The notes under the pieces are model-generated. The model was not told the origin of the DNA and did not search any database. It saw nothing but the letters and a program-made list of their open reading frames with translations. Below are positions 35,424 through 43,592 of a stretch of 64,000 nucleotides of DNA, piece after piece. Numbering within the stretch: the first letter of the stretch is position 1; each line of letters begins with the position of its first letter. The position numbers were made by a program, and so were the translations under genes. The stretch covers positions 1,426,001-1,490,000 of the forward strand of contig CAWAFL010000011.1 in assembly GCA_963781305.1 (NCBI GenBank). The letters run 5' to 3'. Source of the stretch: DASXMT01 sp963781305. Lineage in GTDB: Bacteria > Actinomycetota > Acidimicrobiia > Acidimicrobiales > RAAP-2.

Positions 35424-36301
35424 CGACCGTTCACGTGCGTAGGTCGCACCATGGCGACGGGCCGGGCCGAGCCGAGCCAGCACCTGGGACCGACGAGGCA
35501 ACACCCGGTACCGACGAGGTCGTTTCGGTGCGGAACGTCTCAAAGCAATTCGTGGTCGAGGGACGAACCGTCCCCGTGCTCGATGACGTCTCGATGTCTG
35601 TTCGCCAAGGCTCCACTGTCAGCATCGTCGGACCCTCGGGCTGTGGAAAGACGACCCTGCTTCGCATGATCCAGGGGCTCGAGACCACCTTCTCGGGTGA
35701 CATCACCATTCTCGGTCTGGCGCCGAGCAGTGCGGAGATCGATGCCGGGTTCGTGTTCCAGCAGCCGTCGCTGTTCCCGTGGTTCACCGTCAAGCGCAAT
35801 ATCGAGTTCGGACTCCGTCTACGAGCACGGCGTGGACGGGTAAGCGCGGACCAGCGGGATCAGCGGGTACTTGAGTTATTGGAACTTGTGGGCCTGTCTG
35901 ATTTCGCCACGTACCGTCCCCATCAGCTTTCGGGTGGGATGCAGCAGCGGGTCAACCTGGCCCGCGCGCTGGCGATAGATCCTGCCGTCCTGTTGCTCGA
36001 CGAGCCATTTAGCGCCGTGGACACACTCACTCGAGAGCGACTCCAGCTCGTGCTCGAGCGGTCCCTGGCCGAACTGGGCACGACGGCCATCCTCGTCACC
36101 CATGACATCCGCGAGGCGGTATTCCTCGGCAGCAAGGTAGTGGTCATGGGCAATCGTCCTGGCCAGATCCTGACTGAGGTGTCCGTCGACGAGAAACGCC
36201 CTCGGGACCAGGAGTTCCAGCACGGAAGCGAATTGGCCGCTATCTCGGAGGAGATCTATGCGCACCTCCAGCTTGGAGAGGACCCGAGCCACGATCCGTG
36301 A
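35420..36301 (+). CDS. ABC transporter ATPase, SsuB/TauB family
   Basis: The 293-residue ATPase shows Walker A GPSGCGKTT, the Q-loop VFQQPSLFPWF, the signature LSGGMQQRVNLARAL, Walker B VLLLDEPFSAVD and the switch histidine in VTHDIREA. It powers the importer formed with the upstream permease and downstream binding protein. Residues 1-35 are a polar extension before the conserved domain. It is translationally coupled to the permease. Confidence 0.9.
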   Translation: MTTVHVRRSHHGDGPGRAEPAPGTDEATPGTDEVVSVRNVSKQFVVEGRTVPVLDDVSMSVRQGSTVSIVGPSGCGKTTLLRMIQGLETTFSGDITILGLAPSSAEIDAGFVFQQPSLFPWFTVKRNIEFGLRLRARRGRVSADQRDQRVLELLELVGLSDFATYRPHQLSGGMQQRVNLARALAIDPAVLLLDEPFSAVDTLTRERLQLVLERSLAELGTTAILVTHDIREAVFLGSKVVVMGNRPGQILTEVSVDEKRPRDQEFQHGSELAAISEEIYAHLQLGEDPSHDP

Positions 36302-36319
36302 GCAAGCGCCGAGCCTCGG

Positions 36320-36372
36320 GAGCGGCGCACCCGTGACCGGCGCACTCGTGACCGGCGCACCGGTGACCGGTT
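36320..36372. repeat. Short 15-bp tandem repeat in the ATPase-SBP gap
   Basis: The unit GTGACCGGCGCAC plus two bases is repeated three times with slight changes about 20 nt after the ATPase stop. The 233-nt gap otherwise holds only the leader of the binding-protein gene. Confidence 0.7.
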
Positions 36373-36534
36373 CAGCCGGGTCTCTTCGCGGTCCCAGACA
36401 AGCACGAGAACAAAAGGTTGATCCCGAGGGAAGCGGTTCGCTTCCTCTGCTAACGAACACCGCCCATCCACTACCGAACGGGTCGTCCCCTCCGACGACC
36501 TCCCAGCCACATCCAGAGAGAGAGTCACTGAATC

Positions 36535-37593
36535 ATGCAGCATCGTCCGTTGAAAAGAGCAGGTTTGGCCGTTGCCGCGGGGGTGGGCGCGGTCGTCTGT
36601 GCGCTCACCCTGTCGGCTGTTCCGGCCACGGCAGCCAGCTCTGCCACCAACCAGAAGGCAGAATCGTCGACTCTGACCGTCCCGCTTCTGGCCTCGTCTG
36701 CCGGCGTCGGCTACGAGGTCTATGCGGCCAAGAGCGGGTTCTACACCCCCTACGGACTCACTGTCACCACCCCGAACTCCGATGCCGGACAGGCGAAGGC
36801 CTCGATCGTGTCGGGCCAAACACCGCTCGGGGGGCTATCCGGTACGGACTTCTTGAACCTGGTGGCGGCCGGCTATCCGATCACGGCCATCGGCTGCTCG
36901 ACATCGAAGCAGCCGTTCCACGTGTATGCACGCACCTCCATCGCCAATGCCAAGGGCCTCATAGGGAAGACCATCGGGACAACGAGCATCGGCAGCGCCC
37001 ATGAGGTCTCAGGGGAACAGTTCCTGGCTAAGTACGGCGTCAAACCGTCTCAAGTGACGTTCGTGCCGCTGGGTTCGGTCCCGAACATCCTGGCCGCACT
37101 GGAGTCGGGCCGAATCGATGCGGGCCTCCTGTCGTATCCGTTCTATGCCACCGCGGCCAAGACGAGCACCTTGCACCAGATCGGTGTTTCAGCCGTTCCC
37201 ACCGGGCTGACCGTGGCCAACAGCACGTGGGCCAAGAAGAACAGGAACACGATCATCGCTTACATCAAGGGAACAAACGCCGGCCTGGCCTCTTACGCTA
37301 CGAACCAAAAAGCGGCTCTGCCGGTATTGGCCGGACTACTTGGGTTGAGCGCGAGCGACCCGACCGTGCTTGCTGGCTACAAGGTCTACCAGCCCCCGGC
37401 GACTGCGCCCATTGGCGCCTGCACCACGGCGGCCTTGAAGCCATACCTCCCGTTCCTCACTCCGGCCGAGCAGGCCAAGGTCAAGAACCTGTCCAAGGTC
37501 GTGAACAACTCGTATGCCGACGCACTCGTTACGCAGGGCTTCTATACCACGCTGGCCAAGAAGTACGGAGTGATCCCTGGCTTCCCGAGCTAA
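36535..37593 (+). CDS. ABC transporter substrate-binding protein
   Basis: The 352-residue protein has a Sec signal peptide (RPLKRAGLAVAAGVGAVVCA and cleavage after about ATAA at residue 34) and a periplasmic-binding fold of the SsuA/TauA/NMT1 group: YEVYAAKSGFYTPYGL, LGSVPNILAALESGRIDAGLLSYPF. No lipobox cysteine is seen at the cleavage region, unusual for an actinobacterium, where anchoring would be expected. It belongs to the importer with the two upstream genes. The ligand is unknown. Confidence 0.85.
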   Translation: MQHRPLKRAGLAVAAGVGAVVCALTLSAVPATAASSATNQKAESSTLTVPLLASSAGVGYEVYAAKSGFYTPYGLTVTTPNSDAGQAKASIVSGQTPLGGLSGTDFLNLVAAGYPITAIGCSTSKQPFHVYARTSIANAKGLIGKTIGTTSIGSAHEVSGEQFLAKYGVKPSQVTFVPLGSVPNILAALESGRIDAGLLSYPFYATAAKTSTLHQIGVSAVPTGLTVANSTWAKKNRNTIIAYIKGTNAGLASYATNQKAALPVLAGLLGLSASDPTVLAGYKVYQPPATAPIGACTTAALKPYLPFLTPAEQAKVKNLSKVVNNSYADALVTQGFYTTLAKKYGVIPGFPS

Positions 37594-37629
37594 CGATCGA
37601 TCCCGCCGACAAGCGGTTCTCGCTACGGA

Positions 37630-37669
37630 CATCCATCCATCCATCCATCCATCCATCCATCCATCCATC
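37630..37669. repeat. (CATC)10 tetranucleotide repeat before the cupin gene
   Basis: Ten perfect copies of CATC lie between the binding-protein stop and the cupin start, ending 11 nt before the Shine-Dalgarno AAGGAGG. Perfect tetranucleotide tracts of this length are prone to slippage and change copy number. Here a change would alter the 5' leader rather than a reading frame. Confidence 0.95.
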
Positions 37670-37692
37670 TTCGAAAAGGAAAGGAGGCAGTC

Positions 37693-38112
37693 ATGGGCAC
37701 CATCAAGTTCGTCCGGCCTGAGGAGGCGTCCTGGATCGACCGGAGCAAGTTTGGCGACGCCGCCGGTCAGATAATTCCAAAGACGAACAAATCGAAGGTC
37801 CATCTGGAAGGTTCAGACACCGAACCCCACCTTTTCGAGCCTGGATTCGCCCCCAACACCGGCGCCGAACCCCATGCGCATGGAGTGGACGAGGTCTTTC
37901 ACATCATCGAGGGAGAGCTTCATTTCGGCCGGCAGGTCTACCCAGTCGGGAGCTCCATCTACATTCCTGCCTACACCTTGTACAGCTTCACGGCCGGCGA
38001 TGAGGGTTGTCGGTTCCTGAATTTCCGAGCGCGCCGAGACTCGTCGACGTATAGAAAAGAGGAGCTCGTCGAATATCTCCGTGCGGAACGGGGTGCGGTC
38101 GTTGACGGGTGA
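37693..38112 (+). CDS. Cupin-domain protein
   Basis: A 139-residue single-cupin protein with the two conserved motifs: EPHAHGVDEVFHIIEGELHF carries the metal-binding His/His/Glu set, and YIPAYTLYSFTAGDEG the second motif (the usual final histidine is Tyr-Ser here). It probably binds a metal and a small carboxylate or acts as an isomerase/dioxygenase-like enzyme. AAGGAGG with 5-nt spacing precedes the ATG. It follows the ABC importer and overlaps the dehydrogenase gene, suggesting work on the imported compound. Confidence 0.78.
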   Translation: MGTIKFVRPEEASWIDRSKFGDAAGQIIPKTNKSKVHLEGSDTEPHLFEPGFAPNTGAEPHAHGVDEVFHIIEGELHFGRQVYPVGSSIYIPAYTLYSFTAGDEGCRFLNFRARRDSSTYRKEELVEYLRAERGAVVDG

Positions 38113-38977
38113 CCGCCGTCCCGTGGTGGGCGTGGTCCACCCTGGGGCGATGGGCGCTGCCATCGCCAGCGTCCTCCGCGGACAGGGTACGACGGTCCTG
38201 TGGGCCAGCGAGGGTCGTAGTCGTGAGTCTCGAACCAGAGCCGTCGAAGCGGGCCTCGTCGACGTAGGTTCTCTTGAGGCCTTGGTGGATTTGTGTGGTG
38301 TGGTGCTGTCGATCTGCCCCCCTGCCGCCGCTGAGGCGACGGCCCAAGCGGTTACGGGCTGGGGCTTCGACGGACTGTACATAGACGCCAATGCAGTATC
38401 TCCACTGACCGCAGGCCTGATCGCCGCAACGGTAGCGAGCGGTGGGGGAACGTATGTCGACGGCGGAATCATCGGGCCACCTCCTGAACATGGCGGCGCT
38501 CCCACTCGCCTGTATCTCTCGGGGTCCCAGGCCTCCCGTGCGGCCACGCTGTTCGGACCAGGTCCGATCCGGACGGAGGTGCTCGACGGCACCGGTGGTT
38601 CGGCTTCTGCGCTCAAGATGGTGTTTGCCGCGTGGTCGAAGGGCAGCCAAGCCCTGTTGTTGGCTGTCCGAGCCGTGGCGCGGGCAACCGGCGTCGAGGA
38701 GGCGCTCCTCGACGTGTGGGAGGACGCGATGCCCGAGGTGGTGCAGCGGTGCGAACGCTCGGCCGGAATTACGGACCGAGCTTGGCGCTGGGCAGGAGAG
38801 ATGAAAGAAATCAGCGAGACCTTCAACCATGCTGGCCTACCTGGGGGATTTCACCTCGCCGCAGCCAACGTGTTTGCCCGACTGGAAGGCTTCAAAGGTC
38901 GTGAACCGGGCTCGATCGATGCCGTGGTGACTGCCGTCGGGACGAGACCTCCGGGCCCGGTGGGGCATGCGCCCTGA
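38081..38977 (+). CDS. NAD(P)-dependent dehydrogenase of the 6-phosphogluconate dehydrogenase-like superfamily (DUF1932-like)
   Basis: The 298-residue protein has an N-terminal Rossmann domain (VVGVVHPGAMGAAIASVLRGQG) and a helical C-terminal domain with GGSASALKMVFAAWSKGSQA, which contains the lysine region typical of beta-hydroxyacid dehydrogenases with a DUF1932-type tail. It should oxidise or reduce a hydroxyacid. The first in-frame start overlaps the cupin gene by 32 nt; a TTG at 38102 is a shorter alternative. Confidence 0.78.
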   Translation: MRNGVRSLTGDRRPVVGVVHPGAMGAAIASVLRGQGTTVLWASEGRSRESRTRAVEAGLVDVGSLEALVDLCGVVLSICPPAAAEATAQAVTGWGFDGLYIDANAVSPLTAGLIAATVASGGGTYVDGGIIGPPPEHGGAPTRLYLSGSQASRAATLFGPGPIRTEVLDGTGGSASALKMVFAAWSKGSQALLLAVRAVARATGVEEALLDVWEDAMPEVVQRCERSAGITDRAWRWAGEMKEISETFNHAGLPGGFHLAAANVFARLEGFKGREPGSIDAVVTAVGTRPPGPVGHAP

Positions 38978-39028
38978 CGAAACTGCCTGCGAGAGGGCGC
39001 TCCAGATCGATCGAGAGCACGAATTGTT

Positions 39029-39071
39029 CAAGAACAGATTCTCAAGAACAGATTCACAAGAACAGATTCAC
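39029..39071. repeat. Three 14-bp tandem repeats upstream of NMT1-like gene 1
   Basis: CAAGAACAGATTCA-type units repeat at about 14-nt period just before the first NMT1-like gene. The AT-rich unit stands out from the GC-rich surroundings and could be an operator or a relic; function unknown. Confidence 0.8.
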
Positions 39072-39124
39072 AGATGTACGGATCCACCAGAACAACCACA
39101 CCGTCCACAAGAAAGGAACACACC

Positions 39125-40030
39125 ATGTCCACCAAGAAACTTACAATCGACCTCAGCCCGGCGATCTTCTCGTTGCCCTACTTCGTCGCCCGTGAGGAAG
39201 GGTACTTTGAGGAAGAGGGTCTTGACCTGGAGTTCGTACAGAGGCAATCCGGGTGGGATACGCCGTCGGGCACCCTGATCGACGATCACAAGAAAGTCAG
39301 CTCGTTCGGAAACTTCTCATCGTTCGAACAGGGGGACTCGTCGGTCTATCGGGCGTGCGAGTGGGGTCAGATCCGTCGCTCCTACGACACAGCCCGGGAG
39401 GGTCGGGTGGTATCTAAGCGTGCAGCCGTAGCCAGCCAAGCCATCATCGTCCGGGCGGATTCACCCGTGAACATCCCGCAGGACCTGGCTCACGTCAAGG
39501 TTGGCGTGAACTTCCATCACGGGTCGCACTACCTGGCCATTCAGACTCTGGAAGGCTTCCTGCGAAAAGAGGAGATCGAAGTCGTCCACACTGACGGAAA
39601 TCGTCTCCTGGCCCTCCGCGACGGCCTGGTGGACGCAGTGGCCGTGATGGAGCCGTGGATCACTGCGGCCGACAAGTTGGGCTACAAGATCATCGCCGAG
39701 GCGCACTACGTCGGTTCTGAGATCGCCGGGCCCGATGTCGACGCTGAGACGTTTGCCGCCATCAACCGGGCGGTGACCAAGGCTGTCCACAAGATCAATC
39801 AGGACATCCGTCCCTATCTGCACTATTTCATCGACGAGGTCGATCCTACGATCGTCGAACTGGTGCCGTCGGACTTCCGGCTGTCCCGCCTGCGGTTCGT
39901 CGAGCCGGCTCCGTATCCCGAGGGTGACTTCCAGCGGACGTACGACTGGATGGTGTCATGGGACTTGATCGGCGCGGATTCCTCCTTCGAGGATCTCGTT
40001 GACAACCGGGTCGTGGCTGCGGCTGGCTGA
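39125..40030 (+). CDS. Cytoplasmic NMT1/substrate-binding-fold protein, copy 1
   Basis: This 301-residue protein has the NMT1/THI5-like periplasmic-binding fold (FSLPYFVAREEGYFEEEGLDLEFV; RDGLVDAVAVMEPWITAADKLGYK) but no signal peptide, so it stays in the cytoplasm. Enzymes with this fold are known, such as dihydroxyphthalate decarboxylase and the THI5 pyrimidine synthase. Motifs shared with its paralogue downstream include ACEWGQ, AVASQAIIVR and VGVNFHHGSHY; the His pair is a candidate active site. AAAGGAA precedes the ATG. An enzymatic role is inferred from location and lack of a signal peptide. Confidence 0.72.
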   Translation: MSTKKLTIDLSPAIFSLPYFVAREEGYFEEEGLDLEFVQRQSGWDTPSGTLIDDHKKVSSFGNFSSFEQGDSSVYRACEWGQIRRSYDTAREGRVVSKRAAVASQAIIVRADSPVNIPQDLAHVKVGVNFHHGSHYLAIQTLEGFLRKEEIEVVHTDGNRLLALRDGLVDAVAVMEPWITAADKLGYKIIAEAHYVGSEIAGPDVDAETFAAINRAVTKAVHKINQDIRPYLHYFIDEVDPTIVELVPSDFRLSRLRFVEPAPYPEGDFQRTYDWMVSWDLIGADSSFEDLVDNRVVAAAG

Positions 40031-40191
40031 TTCGTGGCGGGGGAACCGGGACTGCGCTCCGGGGCAAGCACGTGCTCGTCCCGAGCGCAGGCTCGGGTTC
40101 CATGATCGTGGGCAGGGCTGTCATCCCGGCCGGAGTCAGGCCGTAGGGGCGTCCGCTAGGGCTAGACGGCCACGCGGGTTGGTTGCCTCCC

Positions 40192-41631
40192 TTAGGGGTC
40201 CGTTGCGGTCTCGGCTGGGGCCAGCACGTCCAGCGTTTTTTCGGCGCCAGACATGTGCGGGACCCCGCCGATAGGAAGGGGATCGGAAACATCGCCTGGC
40301 TTGTGCCCGACGTCGCGATGTGTGGTCTCGGCGTCGAGCCCAGGCCCGAGTTGACCCTCCCTCCCTCGCCGGCGCCGGGTCATCAGGGTCACCACGGCAA
40401 GCGCGGACGCGGCCAGGGCGGCGATGGCGCCAACGGCCACGCTCCAACGGGCCCCGAAGTGCTGGCCGATTGCCCCAGTGATGGGACCGCCCAACGGTGT
40501 TGACCCGACGAACGCCACCGACCACAGCGCCATGACGCGACCCCGCATCAACGGGTCCACTTCCAGCTGCAGCGTCGTGTTCCCGATCGAGTTGAAGGCG
40601 ATCATCCCCACGCCGGCAACGAAGAGGGCGGCGACGGCGACGTGCACCGATGGAGCGAACGTCGTGACCAACAGTCCCGCACCCAGCGTCGCGGTAGCGG
40701 CTGCAAGCGGCCTAAGGCCGTGGCCACCTCGGGCCGCCACCCACACACCTCCGAGAACAGCCCCTGTACCTAGGGCCGTCGTCAAGAACCCGTAGGTGGA
40801 TGCTCCGCCGTGAAAGGTGTCCTTGGCCAGGAGCGCCAATGTCACCGGAAACTCATAGGTCAAGGTGCCCACGAGCACCATCATCACGATGGGCATGAGC
40901 AGGGTCGGCGTGCGGAGAACATAGGCGAATCCGGATCGGACCTGGCCCTTGCCCCGAGCGGTCCGTTCAGCTGGGTGGAGTGACGCGAGGTCGAAGGTGG
41001 CCACAGCGCCGATGACGGCGGCAAAGGAGATCGCATTGGCTAGGAAGCACCAGCTAACACCGATAGCGGCGATGACCACACCGGCCACGGCTGGTCCTGC
41101 TGCTCGGGCCACGTTGATGGAGATGGAGTTCATGGTGACGGCATTTCGGATCTCATCGGGCCCGACGATGTCCATGACAAACGCCTGACGGTTCGGTCCA
41201 TCGAAGGCGCTGGCCACGCCGGTCGAGAAGGCAATGAGAAAGACCATCCACAAGCGCACCTCATGCGTGATGCAGAGCAGGCCGAGCGCGAGGGCGCAGG
41301 CGGCCATGACCGATTGGGTAGCGAAGAGGATCTTGCGCTTGTCGATCCGGTCGACGATGACGCCGGCGTAGGGCGACAACAGCAGGACCGGTAGGAACTG
41401 GGCTGCGACCACCAAACCGAGTGCCGTTCCCGAATGGGTCAGCTGGAGGACGAGCCACGACTGGGCGATGGTCTCCATCCACGTTCCCACCAGCGAGACG
41501 ACCTGGGCCGCGAAATACCTCCGGAAGTTCCGATTCCGCAAGGCCGAAAAGGTGCGGCCCGGCGACGCTGATGCCCTGAGTGCTGTGGTTCCGGGAGCAC
41601 CGCTGTTCCCGCCTCCGATGATGTGGACCAC
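40192..41631 (-). CDS. MFS transporter, transmembrane secretion effector-type
   Basis: The 479-residue protein has about twelve hydrophobic segments. Features such as RNFRRYFAAQVVSLVGTWMETIAQSWLVLQLTHS at the start and VSWCFLANAISFAAV are characteristic of the MFS_3 (EntS-like) exporters. Substrate unknown; its position between the two NMT1-like paralogues suggests export of a related metabolite. It starts with GTG and is transcribed away from copy 2, sharing a 98-nt promoter region. The last 60 residues are polar. Confidence 0.82.
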   Translation of the reverse strand: MVHIIGGGNSGAPGTTALRASASPGRTFSALRNRNFRRYFAAQVVSLVGTWMETIAQSWLVLQLTHSGTALGLVVAAQFLPVLLLSPYAGVIVDRIDKRKILFATQSVMAACALALGLLCITHEVRLWMVFLIAFSTGVASAFDGPNRQAFVMDIVGPDEIRNAVTMNSISINVARAAGPAVAGVVIAAIGVSWCFLANAISFAAVIGAVATFDLASLHPAERTARGKGQVRSGFAYVLRTPTLLMPIVMMVLVGTLTYEFPVTLALLAKDTFHGGASTYGFLTTALGTGAVLGGVWVAARGGHGLRPLAAATATLGAGLLVTTFAPSVHVAVAALFVAGVGMIAFNSIGNTTLQLEVDPLMRGRVMALWSVAFVGSTPLGGPITGAIGQHFGARWSVAVGAIAALAASALAVVTLMTRRRRGREGQLGPGLDAETTHRDVGHKPGDVSDPLPIGGVPHMSGAEKTLDVLAPAETATDP

Positions 41632-41729
41632 ATCCCCTCGCGCTATAGTCGATCATCCCTATCGAGTTAGTAGTATACGGTCGGGGACGACCCGAGATTC
41701 GGCTGTCGACACCAATGGAGGTAATGGCC
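41632..41729. promoter_or_regulatory. Shared divergent promoter region
   Basis: The 98 nt between the MFS gene and NMT1-like copy 2 are AT-rich for this genome and contain TATAG and TATAC boxes facing each way (around 41645 and 41677) and a CGAT-N7-ATCG palindrome near 41652. Exact promoters cannot be assigned; co-regulation of the divergent genes is likely. Confidence 0.4.
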
Positions 41730-42677
41730 ATGGCCGTGAAGAAAATCACCAACGAGATCAGCGGAACGGTGTTCTCGCTTCCCTACTACGTGGCCAGGGA
41801 TGAAGGCTTCTTTGCCGAAGAGGGACTCGAGCTTGAGTTCGTAAAGCGTGGCAGCGGCCGAATCAGTGAGGGTGGCGAGGACGGAGCGGGTGGCGGGGAC
41901 GGCACGGGCGGGCTGGCCACATTGATCGCTGACCACCACGACGTGACCTCATTCGGGGGAGCTTCTCCGTTCGAGCAGGGGCTGACATCGTTGTACCGGG
42001 CGTGCGAGTGGGGACAAGTTCGTCGCACATACGACAGCGAACGAGGTGGGCAGGTGGTGGCGAAGAGGTCCGCCGTGGCTAGCCAGGCGATTATCGTTCG
42101 TCCCGATTCGCCTGCCCTGGTTCCCCAGGACCTGGCGAATGTACCTGTCGGCGTGAACTTCCATCACGGCTCGCACTACATCGCCATTCAACTTCTCGAA
42201 GGCTTCCTGCCCCACGACGAGGTCGAGGTCGTGCACGTCGAGGCGGGGAACCGCTTTGAAGCCCTCCGTGACGGATTGGTCGACGCTGTGGCGGTCATGG
42301 AACCCTGGATCACCGTGGCCGACAAGCTCGGATACAAGGTGATCGCTGAAGCACACTATGTCGGCCTCGAAATCGGGAGTCCTGATCTCGACCCGGAGAC
42401 GTTCGAGGCCATCAACCGCGCTGTTGGGCGCGCCGCCCGCGCTTTGACTGAAAACCCGTACCCGTACGTTCATTACTTGATCGCCGATGTGGACCAGAGC
42501 ATCGTCAGGCTCGAACCGACGGATTTCGAGCGAAATCGGCTCCGCTATGTCGACCCTGCCCCGTACGCGCAAGTCGACTTCCAGCGGACGTACGACTGGA
42601 TGGTGTCTTGGGGACTCATCGAGGCCGATGCCACGTTCGAGCAAATCGTGGACAATCGTGCCGTGGCCGTGAGCTAA
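41730..42677 (+). CDS. Cytoplasmic NMT1/substrate-binding-fold protein, copy 2
   Basis: A 315-residue paralogue of the protein encoded at 39125, alike along the whole length (YYVARDEGFFAEEGLELEFVK; VPVGVNFHHGSHYIAIQLLEGF; FQRTYDWMVSW). It again lacks a signal peptide. A Gly/Asp-rich insertion (GGEDGAGGGDGTGG) at about residues 52-65 distinguishes it from copy 1. GGAGGT lies 7 nt before the ATG at 41730; an ATG at 41715 is a less likely start. The atypical SDR gene follows after 10 nt in the same operon. Confidence 0.72.
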   Translation: MAVKKITNEISGTVFSLPYYVARDEGFFAEEGLELEFVKRGSGRISEGGEDGAGGGDGTGGLATLIADHHDVTSFGGASPFEQGLTSLYRACEWGQVRRTYDSERGGQVVAKRSAVASQAIIVRPDSPALVPQDLANVPVGVNFHHGSHYIAIQLLEGFLPHDEVEVVHVEAGNRFEALRDGLVDAVAVMEPWITVADKLGYKVIAEAHYVGLEIGSPDLDPETFEAINRAVGRAARALTENPYPYVHYLIADVDQSIVRLEPTDFERNRLRYVDPAPYAQVDFQRTYDWMVSWGLIEADATFEQIVDNRAVAVS

Positions 42678-42687
42678 ACGGCATTCG

Positions 42688-43464
42688 ATGGACCTGGGGC
42701 TGCAGGGAAAGGTGGCTCTGGTCACGGGAGGCTCGTCCGGGCTCGGGGCGGCCGCCGCTCGTCGCTTGATCGCCGAGGGGGCGAACGTGGGCATCTGTGC
42801 CCGCGATGAGACCCGTCTGGCTGATGTGGCCGCCCAGCTGTCGGCTGGCCCCGGTGAGGTGCTCGCCGTGCCCGCCGACGTCACCCAGCCCGACCAGATC
42901 GAGCGCTTCGTTACGTCGGCCCATGATCGGTGGGGACGTATTGATGCGCTCGTGAACAATGCCGGCGGGGGAGCGGCTCGGCCGTTCGCTTCGATCACCG
43001 ACCAGGCGTGGGAGGCCGATCTCGAGCTCAAGCTCTTTGCTGCCATTCGAACGACCCGGTTGGTCCTCCCGTTGTTTCGGGCCGCCCACGGTGGAGCGAT
43101 CGTCAACGTGTTGGCCATCGCCGCATTGGCTCCCGGCGCCGGATCCATGCCCAGCTCGGTCTCCCGCGCAGCCGGCCTGGCTCTGGGCAAGGCTCTTTCC
43201 AAGGAGGTGGCATCCGACGGCGTTCGGGTCAACAGTGTTCTGGTCGGCGTGATCCGGGCTGGCGGTCACGATCGGCGAGCGGCAGAGACGGGCGTGGAGC
43301 CCACTCAGTACTACGAGGATCTGGCCCGGTCCCGACGGGTACCGTTGGGTCGCGTGGGTCGGTCGGACGAGTTCGCTGACTTGATCGCCTTTTTGGTGTC
43401 CGATCGGAGTTCGTACATGACCGGCGCCTCGATCAACATCGACGGCGGAGCCTCTCCGGTCTGA
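42688..43464 (+). CDS. SDR-family protein lacking the canonical catalytic residues
   Basis: The 258-residue protein is a classical short-chain dehydrogenase by fold: TGGSSGLG nucleotide loop, NNAGGG, and DGVRVNSVLVGVI after the active site. But the YxxxK motif is replaced by SSVSR (Tyr to Ser, Lys to Arg), the upstream catalytic serine position reads NVLAIAA (Ala), and the Asn position appears to be Lys. This may be a subfamily with another mechanism or a non-enzymatic binding protein. It follows NMT1-like copy 2 by 10 nt and so belongs to that unit. Confidence 0.8.
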   Translation: MDLGLQGKVALVTGGSSGLGAAAARRLIAEGANVGICARDETRLADVAAQLSAGPGEVLAVPADVTQPDQIERFVTSAHDRWGRIDALVNNAGGGAARPFASITDQAWEADLELKLFAAIRTTRLVLPLFRAAHGGAIVNVLAIAALAPGAGSMPSSVSRAAGLALGKALSKEVASDGVRVNSVLVGVIRAGGHDRRAAETGVEPTQYYEDLARSRRVPLGRVGRSDEFADLIAFLVSDRSSYMTGASINIDGGASPV

Positions 43465-43592
43465 ACCCTCGTCAACGACACTCAGGTGCCACAACGGCAG
43501 AGCTGCCAGCCGGACGAAGCGCAAGAGTGCATCTCAGCGTCGCTTCTTTGCCGGCCGTCAAGCAGCGCTGCAAGGTCCGCCACCCATGACCC

